A stretch of 58,334 bases of DNA from a bacterium (GCA_018824305.1 JAHJGM010000008.1:1-58334); one strand, 5' to 3'. Positions 27,667 to 37,754 are shown, numbered from the stretch's first letter. The notes: generated by a model not told the origin, from the letters alone. Numbers and translations are program-made.

Positions 27667-29043
27667 ATGAGGTATGCTTCTTTGTTGGAAAATCTATTAT
27701 TTTTCTTATTACTTGTTTTGTTCTTTATCTGTCTGGTATTTTTGTTCATTTTATATAAACGAAACAGTGCGCTTGCGGATCACAACGAGTATTTAAATTC
27801 AATCTTCCACGGTTCGGTAAGAGCGTGTTTTGTGATCGATGATATGGACAGGATCGTATATATAAATCTTTCTATGCTGCAAATACTCGGAGAAAAAGAG
27901 AAAAATGTCATCCAGAAAATTTGGTATGACACGATAGCACCGAGTGAAGATAAAGCGAAATTTAGAGGCTTAAGCAACAAACGAGATGAAAATAATCTTT
28001 TTATCACAATCTTAGAAGCAGATGAGAAAGAGAGACGCTACCAGTTAAACTATAAGCAGATCGGTACATATATGCTTTTTGAACTGCAGGATATCTCATG
28101 TTATGAAGAGCAAAAAATCCAATTTGAAAAACTCCAAAAAGAACTTATACATCTAAAAAAATCGTTACAAGAACAGGAAACAAATTTCAAAAAAACGTTT
28201 GATATGGCTATAAACGGTATCGCGATTCTAAGCGGAATCGGTGAAGCTACCTATACGAACAAAGCTCTTCAGACTATGCTGGACTATAATGAAAGTTATT
28301 TGCAGCATCTAGGTTTAAGACCGCTTTTTAATGACAGTGAATCATTCCCTACTCTTTTAAAGACCGTAAAAACGGAACAAAACATACAAAGACTTCCTCA
28401 TCGCTTTAAAAACAGATCAGGTGTAAGCATGGATGTATCGATCTCTATGAGTTATCTCGCTGAGCTGGATCAATATCTGGTCATCGTCCAAGATGTGACA
28501 AAAGAGCTGGAATACACGAAAAAACTGGAAAAACAGAAAGAGTCTTATGCAAGACGCGCGGATATGGACGTACTTACACCGTGTTTTTCAAGATCGTATC
28601 TGGATATCTTGCTAAACAATCTGTGCGAAGCAAAAAAAGAGTTTATATACATTATGTTCGATATAGACCATTTTAAAGCCGTAAACGACACTTACGGGCA
28701 CATGACCGGCGATGAGATTCTCATAAAAGTCGTAAAAATGGTAAAAACCGAACTCCGTACAGGGGATACTTTAGCTAGATACGGCGGAGAAGAGTTTGCT
28801 ATAGTGCTGGAAAAAACATCGATTGAAGATGCCATCAAAATAGCCGAAAAGATCCGTAAAAGGATAGAAGAGACAGATTTCTCTCCTCTAAAATCACTGA
28901 CATGCAGTTTTGGTATAAGTTGCGACAGTCTGGTCCTTACATGTAAGAAGATAATCGAGTGTGCAGATAAGGCACTCTACAGAGCAAAGACTAACGGAAG
29001 GAATAGAGTCGAGGTATATGAAAACGGTCTTACAGTGTTGTAA
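27667..29043 (+). CDS. Membrane-anchored PAS-GGDEF diguanylate cyclase
   Basis: The 458-residue protein has one N-terminal membrane helix (about 10-30, LLFFLLLVLFFICLVFLFIL). Two PAS-like segments (about 42-140 and 170-275) follow, joined by a coiled coil (about 140-170, FEKLQKELIHLKKSLQEQE). The GGDEF domain has an intact GGEEF in ARYGGEEFAIVL, and YIMFDIDHFKAVNDTYGH holds the metal-binding Asp. It should make c-di-GMP. The nearby RxxD position reads KTEL, so product inhibition may be weak. The start is uncertain: a TTG seven codons downstream is an alternative. Confidence 0.9.
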   Translation: MRYASLLENLLFFLLLVLFFICLVFLFILYKRNSALADHNEYLNSIFHGSVRACFVIDDMDRIVYINLSMLQILGEKEKNVIQKIWYDTIAPSEDKAKFRGLSNKRDENNLFITILEADEKERRYQLNYKQIGTYMLFELQDISCYEEQKIQFEKLQKELIHLKKSLQEQETNFKKTFDMAINGIAILSGIGEATYTNKALQTMLDYNESYLQHLGLRPLFNDSESFPTLLKTVKTEQNIQRLPHRFKNRSGVSMDVSISMSYLAELDQYLVIVQDVTKELEYTKKLEKQKESYARRADMDVLTPCFSRSYLDILLNNLCEAKKEFIYIMFDIDHFKAVNDTYGHMTGDEILIKVVKMVKTELRTGDTLARYGGEEFAIVLEKTSIEDAIKIAEKIRKRIEETDFSPLKSLTCSFGISCDSLVLTCKKIIECADKALYRAKTNGRNRVEVYENGLTVL

Positions 29044-29052
29044 AGTATCAAG

Positions 29053-31545
29053 ATGAAAACCATATATTCTACAATCCTTTCAAAATTCACAAGACAATCC
29101 TTAATCCCTATTTTAGTTATAGAAGTCTCTCTCGTCATAGCACTCTTTATGCTAAACGAGTATCAGGCAACACAGCATAAAGACGCCCTTGTCAAAATAA
29201 CAAAAGAGACATTTTCCGGTATCGCAAATTCGATGTCAAAGCTTATTACAAAGCAGTTTGCCAAAGAAAAAGAGATATTGGATATCCTTCAAAAATCATC
29301 GCAAGAGTATTTTTCGTATAAAGACCAGCTTATAACCTTCTCGAATGATAGACTTTTACAAGAGGGCGGTTTTTTTAGATATGTTTTAGACAAAAACAGT
29401 ACAAAAAGTGCAATATATACGACAAATGTCGATAAGGTGGATAAAAGTGTATTAAGTGCCTTGACGCATCTCTATCCGATATTGCAGTCTTCAGTCGATT
29501 CAAGAGATGATCTTATCTCTTCTGCATGGGTAAATATAGGTGCAGATTATACGCTGATATACCCTCCCATAGACCTTCTTAGCGAGGTCTCGTCCGATCT
29601 GAACGTCACACAGTATCCCTTTTACTATCTTGCAGATTATGAGCATAACCCTGAAAAAAAGAGTGTATTTATCCCTCTTTACAGTGAGTCTTGGGCTATG
29701 GAACTCGGCGAGATAGGCGCTTATGTAACGCCTATTTACGTCAAAGAGAAGATGATAGGTGTAGTCGGTCTGACTCTACATGTAGATGCTTTGTATGATT
29801 CTATAAAGATGATGAATCTGCCGACAAATACTGTGGCAGTCGTACTGGATGATAAAAATGAGATAGTCCTTTCAAGCGACGAAAAAAGAGCAGAAGAGAT
29901 ATTTCATGCAAGTTCGTTTTATAAAAACTATATGGACAAAAACAGTGCGAACCTCTTGGCTGTCGATTCGTTGAATATGCAGGATTTTATCTCGTATGAA
30001 TCAAATATATCTCAGACATCTCTTAAACTTTTGATACTAAGCAGTAAAAAAGATATTTTTGCAAATGTTTCAAAGATCCACTCCAATACCGTTTACGTGG
30101 GGATATCTTTTGTAGTGATGATCTTTATCTTTTACATGGCGCTGTTTTTTTATGCCAGAAAAAAGATCAAGACTCTCGCAGACAATATATCTGATCCATT
30201 AAAAAATATAGTTGAGTTTTCCGGTATGCTTGGCCAAAGTCAAGATGGAAAATTAGAGGGCAGTGACATAAAAGAGTTAAGTGAACTGCTAGACAATCTG
30301 AATCAGACGCATAATCATCTTTTAGATATGGTCATCTATGATGAGCAGACACATATATACAACCGCAGAAAACTCTTACAGGATATTGACAAGATCGAGA
30401 CTCTTTTGATCTTTTCGATACATAACTATAAATCTCTTCAGTATATCTACGGCGAAGAGGTCGCTACTCAACTTTTGCTCGGTGTATGTGAATCTATAAA
30501 AAACCAAGAGGGTATTACTCCATATAGACTTTATGAAGATGAGTTCGCACTGGCGCTAGAAGGTGATGATCTTGAGAGACTTCACACACTATGCAATGAA
30601 ATGAAGCAGAAAAATATGTGCATCGAGGGGATACGTTTTCATCCGACACTTTTTGGAGGAGTAGCTACGAGAAAAGATAGTGAGAATCTTTTTGATGCTT
30701 CACAGACGGCGCTGCTGTTCGCCAAAAAAAATCTCGTATCCAGTTTTGTCGAGTATAAAGACGCAGTAGGGATAGAGGATGAGTTCAGAAACAATATAAA
30801 ATGGTCTACCAAGATCAACGAAGCCCTTTTGCATAAAAAGCTGGAGCCCTATTTTCAAGCAGTGTATGACATTAAAAACAGAAGAATCGATAAGTTTGAA
30901 GCTCTTGTACGGATGCATGACGGTGACAAGGTCATCTCTCCGTTTTTCTTTTTGGATGCGGCAAAAAGCATAGGCAGATTGCATGACATATCGAAGTTTA
31001 TGGTGAGCAGCGTTATGAAAGTCGCTTCAAAATATCCTCAGATCTCATTTAACATCAATATCTCCTTTAAAGATTTTGACGATAAAAACTTTTTTGACTA
31101 TATTCTTGAAAAGTGCCAAATAAATGGAGTCAATCCCGAAAATATCACATTTGAGCTTTTAGAGACGGATGCTCTTGAAAATTCGGATATAGCGATCTCT
31201 TGCATCAATCAGCTCAAATCAAAAGGGTTTAAGATCGCTATAGATGATTTTGGAAGCGGTAACTCGAACTTCGCCCATCTGATGATGATGAGAGTGGACT
31301 ATATAAAAATAGACGGGCAGTTTATAAAAGATATCACTAAAAATCCGCATTCTGCCAACATCGCTAAGACAATAACGAAATTTTCCTCATTGGTCGGCGC
31401 GAAGTGTATAGCGGAGTTTGTATGCGATAAAAATGTTTTAAAAAGAGTGACACAGCTTGGGATCGACTATGCTCAAGGGTATGAGATAAGCGAGCCGGTA
31501 AAAGCTGAGATGATAGAAGAACTGATAAATAAAAAGTTTGACTAA
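29053..31545 (+). CDS. Cache-GGDEF-EAL protein, probable c-di-GMP phosphodiesterase
   Basis: The 830-residue protein has a membrane helix at about 15-35 and a periplasmic double-Cache-like sensor (about 40-340, containing YPFYYLADYEHNPEKKS and IYVKEKMIGVVGL). A second helix lies near 350-370. The GGDEF domain is degenerate, with RLYEDEFALAL in place of GGDEF. The EAL domain has FEALVRMHDG, IAIDDFGSGNSNF and VDYIKIDG, so it keeps the catalytic acids. It starts 9 bases after the diguanylate cyclase, so the two are co-transcribed. A synthesising and a degrading enzyme on one message suggests a matched sensory pair. Confidence 0.9.
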   Translation: MKTIYSTILSKFTRQSLIPILVIEVSLVIALFMLNEYQATQHKDALVKITKETFSGIANSMSKLITKQFAKEKEILDILQKSSQEYFSYKDQLITFSNDRLLQEGGFFRYVLDKNSTKSAIYTTNVDKVDKSVLSALTHLYPILQSSVDSRDDLISSAWVNIGADYTLIYPPIDLLSEVSSDLNVTQYPFYYLADYEHNPEKKSVFIPLYSESWAMELGEIGAYVTPIYVKEKMIGVVGLTLHVDALYDSIKMMNLPTNTVAVVLDDKNEIVLSSDEKRAEEIFHASSFYKNYMDKNSANLLAVDSLNMQDFISYESNISQTSLKLLILSSKKDIFANVSKIHSNTVYVGISFVVMIFIFYMALFFYARKKIKTLADNISDPLKNIVEFSGMLGQSQDGKLEGSDIKELSELLDNLNQTHNHLLDMVIYDEQTHIYNRRKLLQDIDKIETLLIFSIHNYKSLQYIYGEEVATQLLLGVCESIKNQEGITPYRLYEDEFALALEGDDLERLHTLCNEMKQKNMCIEGIRFHPTLFGGVATRKDSENLFDASQTALLFAKKNLVSSFVEYKDAVGIEDEFRNNIKWSTKINEALLHKKLEPYFQAVYDIKNRRIDKFEALVRMHDGDKVISPFFFLDAAKSIGRLHDISKFMVSSVMKVASKYPQISFNINISFKDFDDKNFFDYILEKCQINGVNPENITFELLETDALENSDIAISCINQLKSKGFKIAIDDFGSGNSNFAHLMMMRVDYIKIDGQFIKDITKNPHSANIAKTITKFSSLVGAKCIAEFVCDKNVLKRVTQLGIDYAQGYEISEPVKAEMIEELINKKFD

Positions 31546-31550
31546 AAGTG

Positions 31551-31577
31551 ATCTAAAAGAGAGTGACTCTTTTAGAT
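31551..31577. terminator. Bidirectional terminator between the EAL gene and nifU
   Basis: ATCTAAAAGAG (31551-31561) pairs perfectly with CTCTTTTAGAT (31567-31577) around AGTGA. Both genes converge here, and it overlaps the stop codon of nifU. The A/T-rich arms provide T residues for both strands. Confidence 0.6.
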
Positions 31578-32546
31578 AGGAAGAACACGGATCTTGCTTG
31601 AGAGTTTCTCTTTTAGGGTGCTCTCAATCGCGTAAAGTGTTCCCGTCGTAGAACTCGCACAGCCGTTACATGCACCGATATATCTGATATAGACATCGAT
31701 GTTGTCACCACTGTCTTTGATATCGATAACTTCCATATTCCCGCCATCCATGATCAAGAACTGGCGTACGTTCTCATCTATGACACTGTCTATCGCTTTG
31801 ATCTTTTGAACAAGAGTCATAGTCGCAAAATCACCGGTGATACCAGCTTCAGCAGCAGCTCTCATCTTCTCTTCATCCATCTCACGACGAGTATCTTTTA
31901 AGATATCGACAAGATAATATTCACGCTCTTCATGTCCGCCTGGTTTGATACAGCTTTTACAAAAACCGCCTGCTTTCGTATAGTCCGTGATCTGTTCTAT
32001 TGTTTTAAGATCGTTTAGTTTGATGACCTCTTTTAAAGTTTTAAGAGATACACGTGCACATTCACACACGATGATCTCCTCTTCAAAAGTCTCGGCATCG
32101 ACACCTAAGTAGAGTCCTGCTGCTTTTTTGATAACATCGTAAGCCATGACTGAACAGTGCATCTTTTGAGGCGGAACTGCCGGAACGTCGGGTGAGTCGC
32201 GAAGTGCGAACTCAACATCGATGTTTGTGATCTTGACAGCTTCTTGTACTGTTTTGCCTAGACACAGTTCGGTCATAACGTCACTGCTTGCGATTGCCGT
32301 TCCGCAGCCAAAGCTTTTAAACTTGGAGTTTACGATGATGTCCGTTTTTGGGTCTACTTCCCAGTAAAGACGTACGGCATCTCCACAGCTTTCCGCTCCA
32401 AAGTCTGCGACGATAAGCTTGTTACCGTGCTCAGATGCTTCCTCTTCCGTGATCTCACCTTGGTGTTTTGGGTTATTCATAAGGGTTGTGACTTTATTGG
32501 AGTAAGCATCCCATAAAGATTCGCCCATCAAATCATTTTTTGCCAT
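31572..32546 (-). CDS. nifU: NifU Fe-S cluster scaffold, three-domain form
   Basis: The 324 residues contain all three NifU domains. The IscU-like scaffold has Cys in AESCGDAV, FGCGTAI and MHCSVMA. The central [2Fe-2S] domain has CECARV and GGFCKSC. The C-terminal NifU domain has GACNGCASST. In Campylobacterota this is the housekeeping (NIF-type) cluster assembly scaffold, not only a nitrogenase protein. The ATG at 32546 is used because GGAAG precedes it by 10 bases. A longer frame to 32669 would read through the regulatory leader. NifS, its sulfur donor, lies upstream on the same strand. Confidence 0.96.
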   Translation of the reverse strand: MAKNDLMGESLWDAYSNKVTTLMNNPKHQGEITEEEASEHGNKLIVADFGAESCGDAVRLYWEVDPKTDIIVNSKFKSFGCGTAIASSDVMTELCLGKTVQEAVKITNIDVEFALRDSPDVPAVPPQKMHCSVMAYDVIKKAAGLYLGVDAETFEEEIIVCECARVSLKTLKEVIKLNDLKTIEQITDYTKAGGFCKSCIKPGGHEEREYYLVDILKDTRREMDEEKMRAAAEAGITGDFATMTLVQKIKAIDSVIDENVRQFLIMDGGNMEVIDIKDSGDNIDVYIRYIGACNGCASSTTGTLYAIESTLKEKLSSKIRVLPI

Positions 32547-32558
32547 AATATTTTTCTT

Positions 32559-32585
32559 CCTTAATTTTATTTCATAAAATGAAGG
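32559..32585 (-). promoter_or_regulatory. Hairpin that covers the nifU ribosome binding site
   Basis: On the minus strand CCTTCATTTTAT pairs with ATAAAATTAAGG around GAA, with one mismatch in 12 pairs. The second arm ends in AAGG, the core of the nifU ribosome binding site, which would be hidden when the hairpin forms. An almost identical hairpin stands before leuC (47821-47847). Confidence 0.55.
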
Positions 32586-32702
32586 GAAACCTTCACTTTT
32601 TAAAAACGCAAAAGTAGCAAAGCTACTTTTACTACAATAACTCTGCGTTCTCTTTGGCAGAGTGCCCACGCACTTTGGGTGCTTTTTTAAAACTCAATAT
32701 TT
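32586..32702 (-). other. nifS-nifU intergenic leader with further hairpins
   Basis: Between the nifS stop and the RBS hairpin is a structured region. AAAAGTAGC (32610-32618) pairs with GCTACTTTT (32622-32630) around AAA, with 9 base pairs. Further upstream in the transcript there are GC-rich inverted segments (GCACCC ... GGGC). The first hairpin may act as a terminator or attenuator between nifS and nifU, setting their ratio. Confidence 0.4.
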
Positions 32703-34001
<1,299 letters not shown>

Positions 34002-34048
34002 TCATTTAAATAAGCTTAAGTGATATTAAGGTTTGTCATAGTTTAAGG

Positions 34049-34054
34049 TATAAT
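34049..34054 (+). promoter_or_regulatory. -10 element of the unknown gene divergent from nifS
   Basis: TATAAT lies 21 bases before the start codon at 34075, with AAAAGG between them as ribosome binding site. Confidence 0.45.
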
Positions 34055-34074
34055 TTCAAAAAAAAGGCTTAACC

Positions 34075-34560
34075 ATGTGTAACTATGATTGTTTAACGCA
34101 GGCACAAAAAGATGAATTAAAACAACAGATACAAGATATCGTGGAGATGATGGGCGGGCTAAACTTTTTTCTCAAGATGATAGAAAAATTAAGAGCTTCA
34201 AAGCCTCATCCATTATCTGCTCGCAACTCGAAAGTGATGATAGATAAATGTGAGATATCTTGGGATAAGGTCATCTTTTTAGACAAAGTGACTCTCTTGG
34301 AAAAAGCGATCAAATCAAATAGAAATGAGAACAAGTATCTGATCACGTTCGATGCAGACGATAAAAAAAATAAAACGATCATCAATCTTATCAGAACACT
34401 TTCTCCGATAACTTTCAAATTAAAAATCGCTAATCACGTAAACGGTGTAGATTTTAAAGTCTTTAACGAGATAGGCAAATCATCGGCAGAACTAAATCCT
34501 CTTTTTGTGAGCATCTTCTTTTGTTACGTGAACTTTATAAAAACAGTTTTGAAAGATTAA
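34075..34560 (+). CDS. Hypothetical soluble protein
   Basis: I do not recognise the 161-residue product. It begins MCNYDCLTQAQKDELKQQIQ, with two cysteines in the first six residues. A helical stretch follows (to about 40), then basic and mixed alpha/beta sequence (LITFDADDKKNKTIINLIRT), ending in a hydrophobic but probably not membrane segment (FVSIFFCYVNFIKTVL). AAAAGG lies 7 bases before the ATG. Its stop overlaps that of the next, convergent gene in a TTAA. Confidence 0.6.
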   Translation: MCNYDCLTQAQKDELKQQIQDIVEMMGGLNFFLKMIEKLRASKPHPLSARNSKVMIDKCEISWDKVIFLDKVTLLEKAIKSNRNENKYLITFDADDKKNKTIINLIRTLSPITFKLKIANHVNGVDFKVFNEIGKSSAELNPLFVSIFFCYVNFIKTVLKD

Positions 34561-35024
34561 TTGTAAACGACTAAGCCGTAATCATCTTTGAGGTTGTAAA
34601 AAGTGGAGTTGCTAGTTATTTCCAGATCTTTTATGCGACCTAGATGAAGGAGAGAGTCTTTATCGATTCTGATCCCGTACTCTATAAAAAACTTTCTTAT
34701 GTTGACAAATTTTATGTCTTGGACATATTTGTATTCAAACTCTTTATATAGCCTCATCTTTTCATAATTAAAGACATGTTCATTGATGTGGAGCTGGTCA
34801 GAAGCGTATTTTATGGGTAGATAACCCGATAGATCCGTAAGGACAGGTTCGATGTACTCATATTTCTCAGGAAGAGAGTTTTTTTGTACAAACACGTACT
34901 TATTGTTTAGTTTGATGCTCGGAGTATCTTTCCAATATTTATATACCGGATTGGATACCTGAAGCTTTTCGCGGACTTCCCGCCATAACCAATAAGAGTT
35001 TAAAGTGTTTGGTATTTGTGACAT
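34557..35024 (-). CDS. Hypothetical protein rich in Tyr and Lys
   Basis: The 155-residue protein has no signal peptide or membrane helix, and I do not recognise it. It holds many aromatic residues (SYWLWREVREKLQ, YKYWKDTPSIKLNNKYVF, YEYIEPVLTDLSGYLPIKYA). The region 55-100 resembles DNA-binding or replication-type helix-turn segments only vaguely. The gene ends convergently with the preceding unknown gene and is transcribed away from tRNA-Val. Confidence 0.55.
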   Translation of the reverse strand: MSQIPNTLNSYWLWREVREKLQVSNPVYKYWKDTPSIKLNNKYVFVQKNSLPEKYEYIEPVLTDLSGYLPIKYASDQLHINEHVFNYEKMRLYKEFEYKYVQDIKFVNIRKFFIEYGIRIDKDSLLHLGRIKDLEITSNSTFYNLKDDYGLVVYN

Positions 35025-35105
35025 TTGAAAATTTTACATAAATTGCCGTTTGCTTTTGCTTAATTTAAGTAGGAATAGATTATTATTTCATTCTTCTTCA
35101 AGAGT

Positions 35106-35181
35106 GCTCGCATAACTCAGTTGGTAGAGTGTTACCTCGACAAGGTAAAAGTCACTGGTTCGAGTCCAGTTGTGAGCACCA
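35106..35181 (+). tRNA. tRNA-Val (anticodon GAC)
   Basis: The 76-nt cloverleaf is complete. The acceptor is GCTCGCA with TGTGAGC (one G-T pair), then discriminator A and an encoded CCA. The D arm is ACTC/GAGT. The anticodon stem is TTACC/GGTAA with loop TCGACAA, giving anticodon GAC. The T arm is ACTGG/CCAGT with loop TTCGAGT. It stands alone, with no integrase or att repeat nearby. Confidence 0.97.
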
Positions 35182-35446
35182 TTTAAACACCCTTATTTAT
35201 GTACTTTAAAGACTATTTGAAAAAAATTAAACTGTTTTAAAAAACCATTTTATACCACTTTCAAAATAACACTATTGCTTTATGACTGTAAACAAGGGAC
35301 ATACCACTCAAGGTTATTGTCTAAATTATTGGTGGCAGTATATTGTTATCAGCATAAAGTGTGGAAGATAAGATTATAAAAAGAGCAGTCAATATATAAG
35401 ATAAAGTTTTAATAGTGACTCCAAATGATTACGAGGAATCTTCAAT
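35182..35446. other. Intergenic stretch after tRNA-Val
   Basis: These 265 AT-rich bases lie between the tRNA and the DUF420 gene. I see no open frame with a ribosome binding site and no clear hairpin. The promoter of the downstream gene must lie near its 3' end. Confidence 0.4.
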
Positions 35447-35911
35447 ATGTTTAGTTCAGGTTTTTTAGGCACGCAAGCGCCTTTTTATTTAGATGTCATC
35501 ACTATCTATTTTGCATTACTGCCTTTTTTGATGTTTTTATCGATCTCTTTTGCCATAAAAAAACAATATGACAAGCACTTTTTATCACAACTTATTTTAT
35601 TTATAGTCACGTTGGTTGTAGTTGTGATCTTTGAGGTCGGTGTTAGAATATCGGGCGGAATTATGGAGTTTATGAAAACTGCAAATATCTCATTTGCTTT
35701 TATGATAACTTTTTTAATCATACATGTAAGTATAGCGATTGCGAGTGTCACACTTTGGTCGGCACTTTTATATGGAGCTGTGAAAAGTTATAGATTAGAA
35801 TCCAGTGGAGTATCTTCAGCACATGCAAGATTTGGGAGATATGTCTTTTTAGGCATGACGATAAGTTCTTTTATGGGAGTCGCTATCTATTATCTTCTGT
35901 TTATATATTAG
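35447..35911 (+). CDS. DUF420-like membrane protein
   Basis: The 154-residue protein has four membrane helices (about 10-35, 45-65, 80-105 and 130-152). The family is DUF420/YozB-like, often found near cytochrome c oxidase or copper genes. Conserved features seen are the HFLSQ segment, HVSIA within helix three and HARFGRYVFLGM before the last helix, where the histidines could bind haem or metal. The function is unknown. GAGGAA lies just upstream of the ATG. Confidence 0.65.
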   Translation: MFSSGFLGTQAPFYLDVITIYFALLPFLMFLSISFAIKKQYDKHFLSQLILFIVTLVVVVIFEVGVRISGGIMEFMKTANISFAFMITFLIIHVSIAIASVTLWSALLYGAVKSYRLESSGVSSAHARFGRYVFLGMTISSFMGVAIYYLLFIY

Positions 35912-35924
35912 ATATGAAGTTTTT

Positions 35925-35955
35925 CTTTACATGTAAGAATAACTTACATGTAAAG
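35925..35955. terminator. Bidirectional terminator of two TACATGTA palindromes
   Basis: CTTTACATGTAAG (35925-35937) pairs perfectly with CTTACATGTAAAG (35943-35955) around AATAA. It lies between the two convergent membrane protein genes. Its design matches the hairpin after prfA. Confidence 0.65.
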
Positions 35956-35968
35956 AGTTTAGAAATTA

Positions 35969-36700
35969 TTAATCTCCGAATTCTCTTTCCAGCTCTTTTT
36001 GGTATGCTTCATCTTTCTCTTTTTTCAGTTGAGCTTTTGTTAAAACTGCTTCATGGAGAAACTCACCGAAGAATGTTTTAGGCTCTATTTTGGCAAAGAA
36101 AAGGTATGTTCCTACAAAAAGCCCAATTATTGTTAAAGCAGTGATCACTTTTTGCACCGGATTGAAAGTTTGTATAGGCTCTTTTATGCGTATTTCACAC
36201 ACTCCTCCAGGACAATATTGTGCACTCTTTCTTGTGATAGCTTTATATATCATACACCCTACACATATGGAAAAAGCACTTTCTAAAAACATCAATGAAG
36301 CGCAAAGTACACAGATCAAGACTTTGTAAAAAGTTATATCCCAGTGCAGGACAAACCAGTAGACCATAGGCAAAGAGATAAACCAGCCTATTGTCCATGC
36401 AAAGCGCTTTTGCAGGGCACCTACATATTCGGGTTTTTGATTTTGTACAATAAATCTCCCTAAGAGTAAAGAAGGGACATAATTTGGATTTATCATTCTT
36501 AGCGTAAAATCGATCCATAAAAATGCCAAATAGACACGTGCTGCGATGATGTGGTTAAAGCCTATGCCTACAAAGATAATAATAGTTCCCAGCATTCCAA
36601 GTATCCCTGCTGCTGCTCTTGCCTCTCTTTCATTGACGACTCTGATGTCATATCCGGAGACTTTTTCCCCATATTCCCATAAAAAACTTTTTAAGTTCAA
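35969..36700 (-). CDS. DUF4395 membrane protein
   Basis: The 243-residue protein has five to six membrane helices. It contains the DUF4395 pattern VNEREARAAAGILGMLG near the start and an R-x-x-NPNYVPSLLLGRF segment. A cysteine pair CVGC lies in a membrane helix (about 153-156), and CPGGVC lies at about 170-175 in a loop. DUF4395 proteins are found near sulfur-related and thioredoxin genes, and the paired cysteines suggest redox or metal work, but no function is proven. Confidence 0.75.
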   Translation of the reverse strand: MNLKSFLWEYGEKVSGYDIRVVNEREARAAAGILGMLGTIIIFVGIGFNHIIAARVYLAFLWIDFTLRMINPNYVPSLLLGRFIVQNQKPEYVGALQKRFAWTIGWFISLPMVYWFVLHWDITFYKVLICVLCASLMFLESAFSICVGCMIYKAITRKSAQYCPGGVCEIRIKEPIQTFNPVQKVITALTIIGLFVGTYLFFAKIEPKTFFGEFLHEAVLTKAQLKKEKDEAYQKELEREFGD

Positions 36701-36782
36701 AAAGTATCCTTTAGAATTACACTTGATGTAAATTGAGTGATAGAGTTCACTTTAAAGCCTTTTTATTTGATATACGATCTGC

Positions 36783-37754
36783 TTATTCAGCAGAAAGTTC
36801 TTTTACTTTATTTTCAAGGAGCTTATGTGCTTCAAGCAGAGGCTTTAAAGATTCCTGATCTTTGATCTCTGTGGCACTGATCCAGTTTTGAACACCTGGA
36901 AATCCCATATAGACCTTAGGGTCGCCTTTTTTCTTGTACATGTAAAATGAACATGGAGCAAAAGCACCTACTTCCGGATGAGTTTTAGATATCGGGTAGA
37001 TGACATCGAGTTTACAGATGGAATAAATATCGAAGAAATCATAACCTTGAAATCCTTTTCCTTTTATCTCTTCATTAAACTCTATGAAACTTGGAAAAAG
37101 AAAACCTATTGGTTCCAATTCACCTTCAAACTCAGCTTGGAAATCTTCTTTGGCAGCTTGAATATCACCATCCTCTTCAACTTCCATATTCATAAAAAAT
37201 GTAGTTGCCAATTGATCATTAGGATTTGAGAGTTTATATTTTAAGAGATTGAATTGTCCGTTTGGAAGGGCTTTTGCTAAAGCATCGTTGAGTTGTTTAT
37301 GATAAGCGATCAGATCCGGATTGTCCATTGGGATCTGAGTGATTCTTGACATACCTCTTAATGATAAAGAGGAGATACTCATCGTGTGTTCTTTGTCATT
37401 TGAATAGATAGATGTACTAAGTGGAGTGATAAGACCGATACTTGGATATTTTACAGCTAATTTTGCCGCATAGTTGCTATGAATTCCAAATAGATGATAT
37501 GTCCCATACCAATGACCGCCGAATCTTTTGTCAAATACACTGTTCATATTATTGTTAAAATCGATGGTAAATCCGGCTGCTGCAAATGCTTCATCAATAG
37601 TTTTTGCCGTTATCTTGCCATCAACATTTGGAGCGGTATATATTTGGATATCCTGGTTTTTATTTGATTCTGAAACATCTGAAGCTGCATGAGCAGTTAA
37701 ACCAAGCATTATAAGTGCAGTGACTATAATTGCGTAGATTTTTTTCATGTTCAT
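36783..37754 (-). CDS. Exported DUF302-like protein
   Basis: The 323-residue protein has a signal peptide (MKKIYAIIVTALIMLGLTAHAAS). Two related halves follow, each with a strand-helix pattern such as IDEAFAAAGFTIDFNNNMN and FHLFGIHS-type segments, reminiscent of DUF302. It probably resides in the periplasm. It is last of the genes downstream of the sox cluster. The DUF302 assignment is by eye. No metal-binding cluster is obvious apart from a few His (GGHWYGTYHLFGIHS). Confidence 0.5.
   Translation of the reverse strand: MNMKKIYAIIVTALIMLGLTAHAASDVSESNKNQDIQIYTAPNVDGKITAKTIDEAFAAAGFTIDFNNNMNSVFDKRFGGHWYGTYHLFGIHSNYAAKLAVKYPSIGLITPLSTSIYSNDKEHTMSISSLSLRGMSRITQIPMDNPDLIAYHKQLNDALAKALPNGQFNLLKYKLSNPNDQLATTFFMNMEVEEDGDIQAAKEDFQAEFEGELEPIGFLFPSFIEFNEEIKGKGFQGYDFFDIYSICKLDVIYPISKTHPEVGAFAPCSFYMYKKKGDPKVYMGFPGVQNWISATEIKDQESLKPLLEAHKLLENKVKELSAE

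Noticed and set aside
35106-35181. tRNA-Val as attachment site of an integrated island
   Set aside because: No integrase gene, no repeat of the tRNA 3' end and no composition shift were found on either side.
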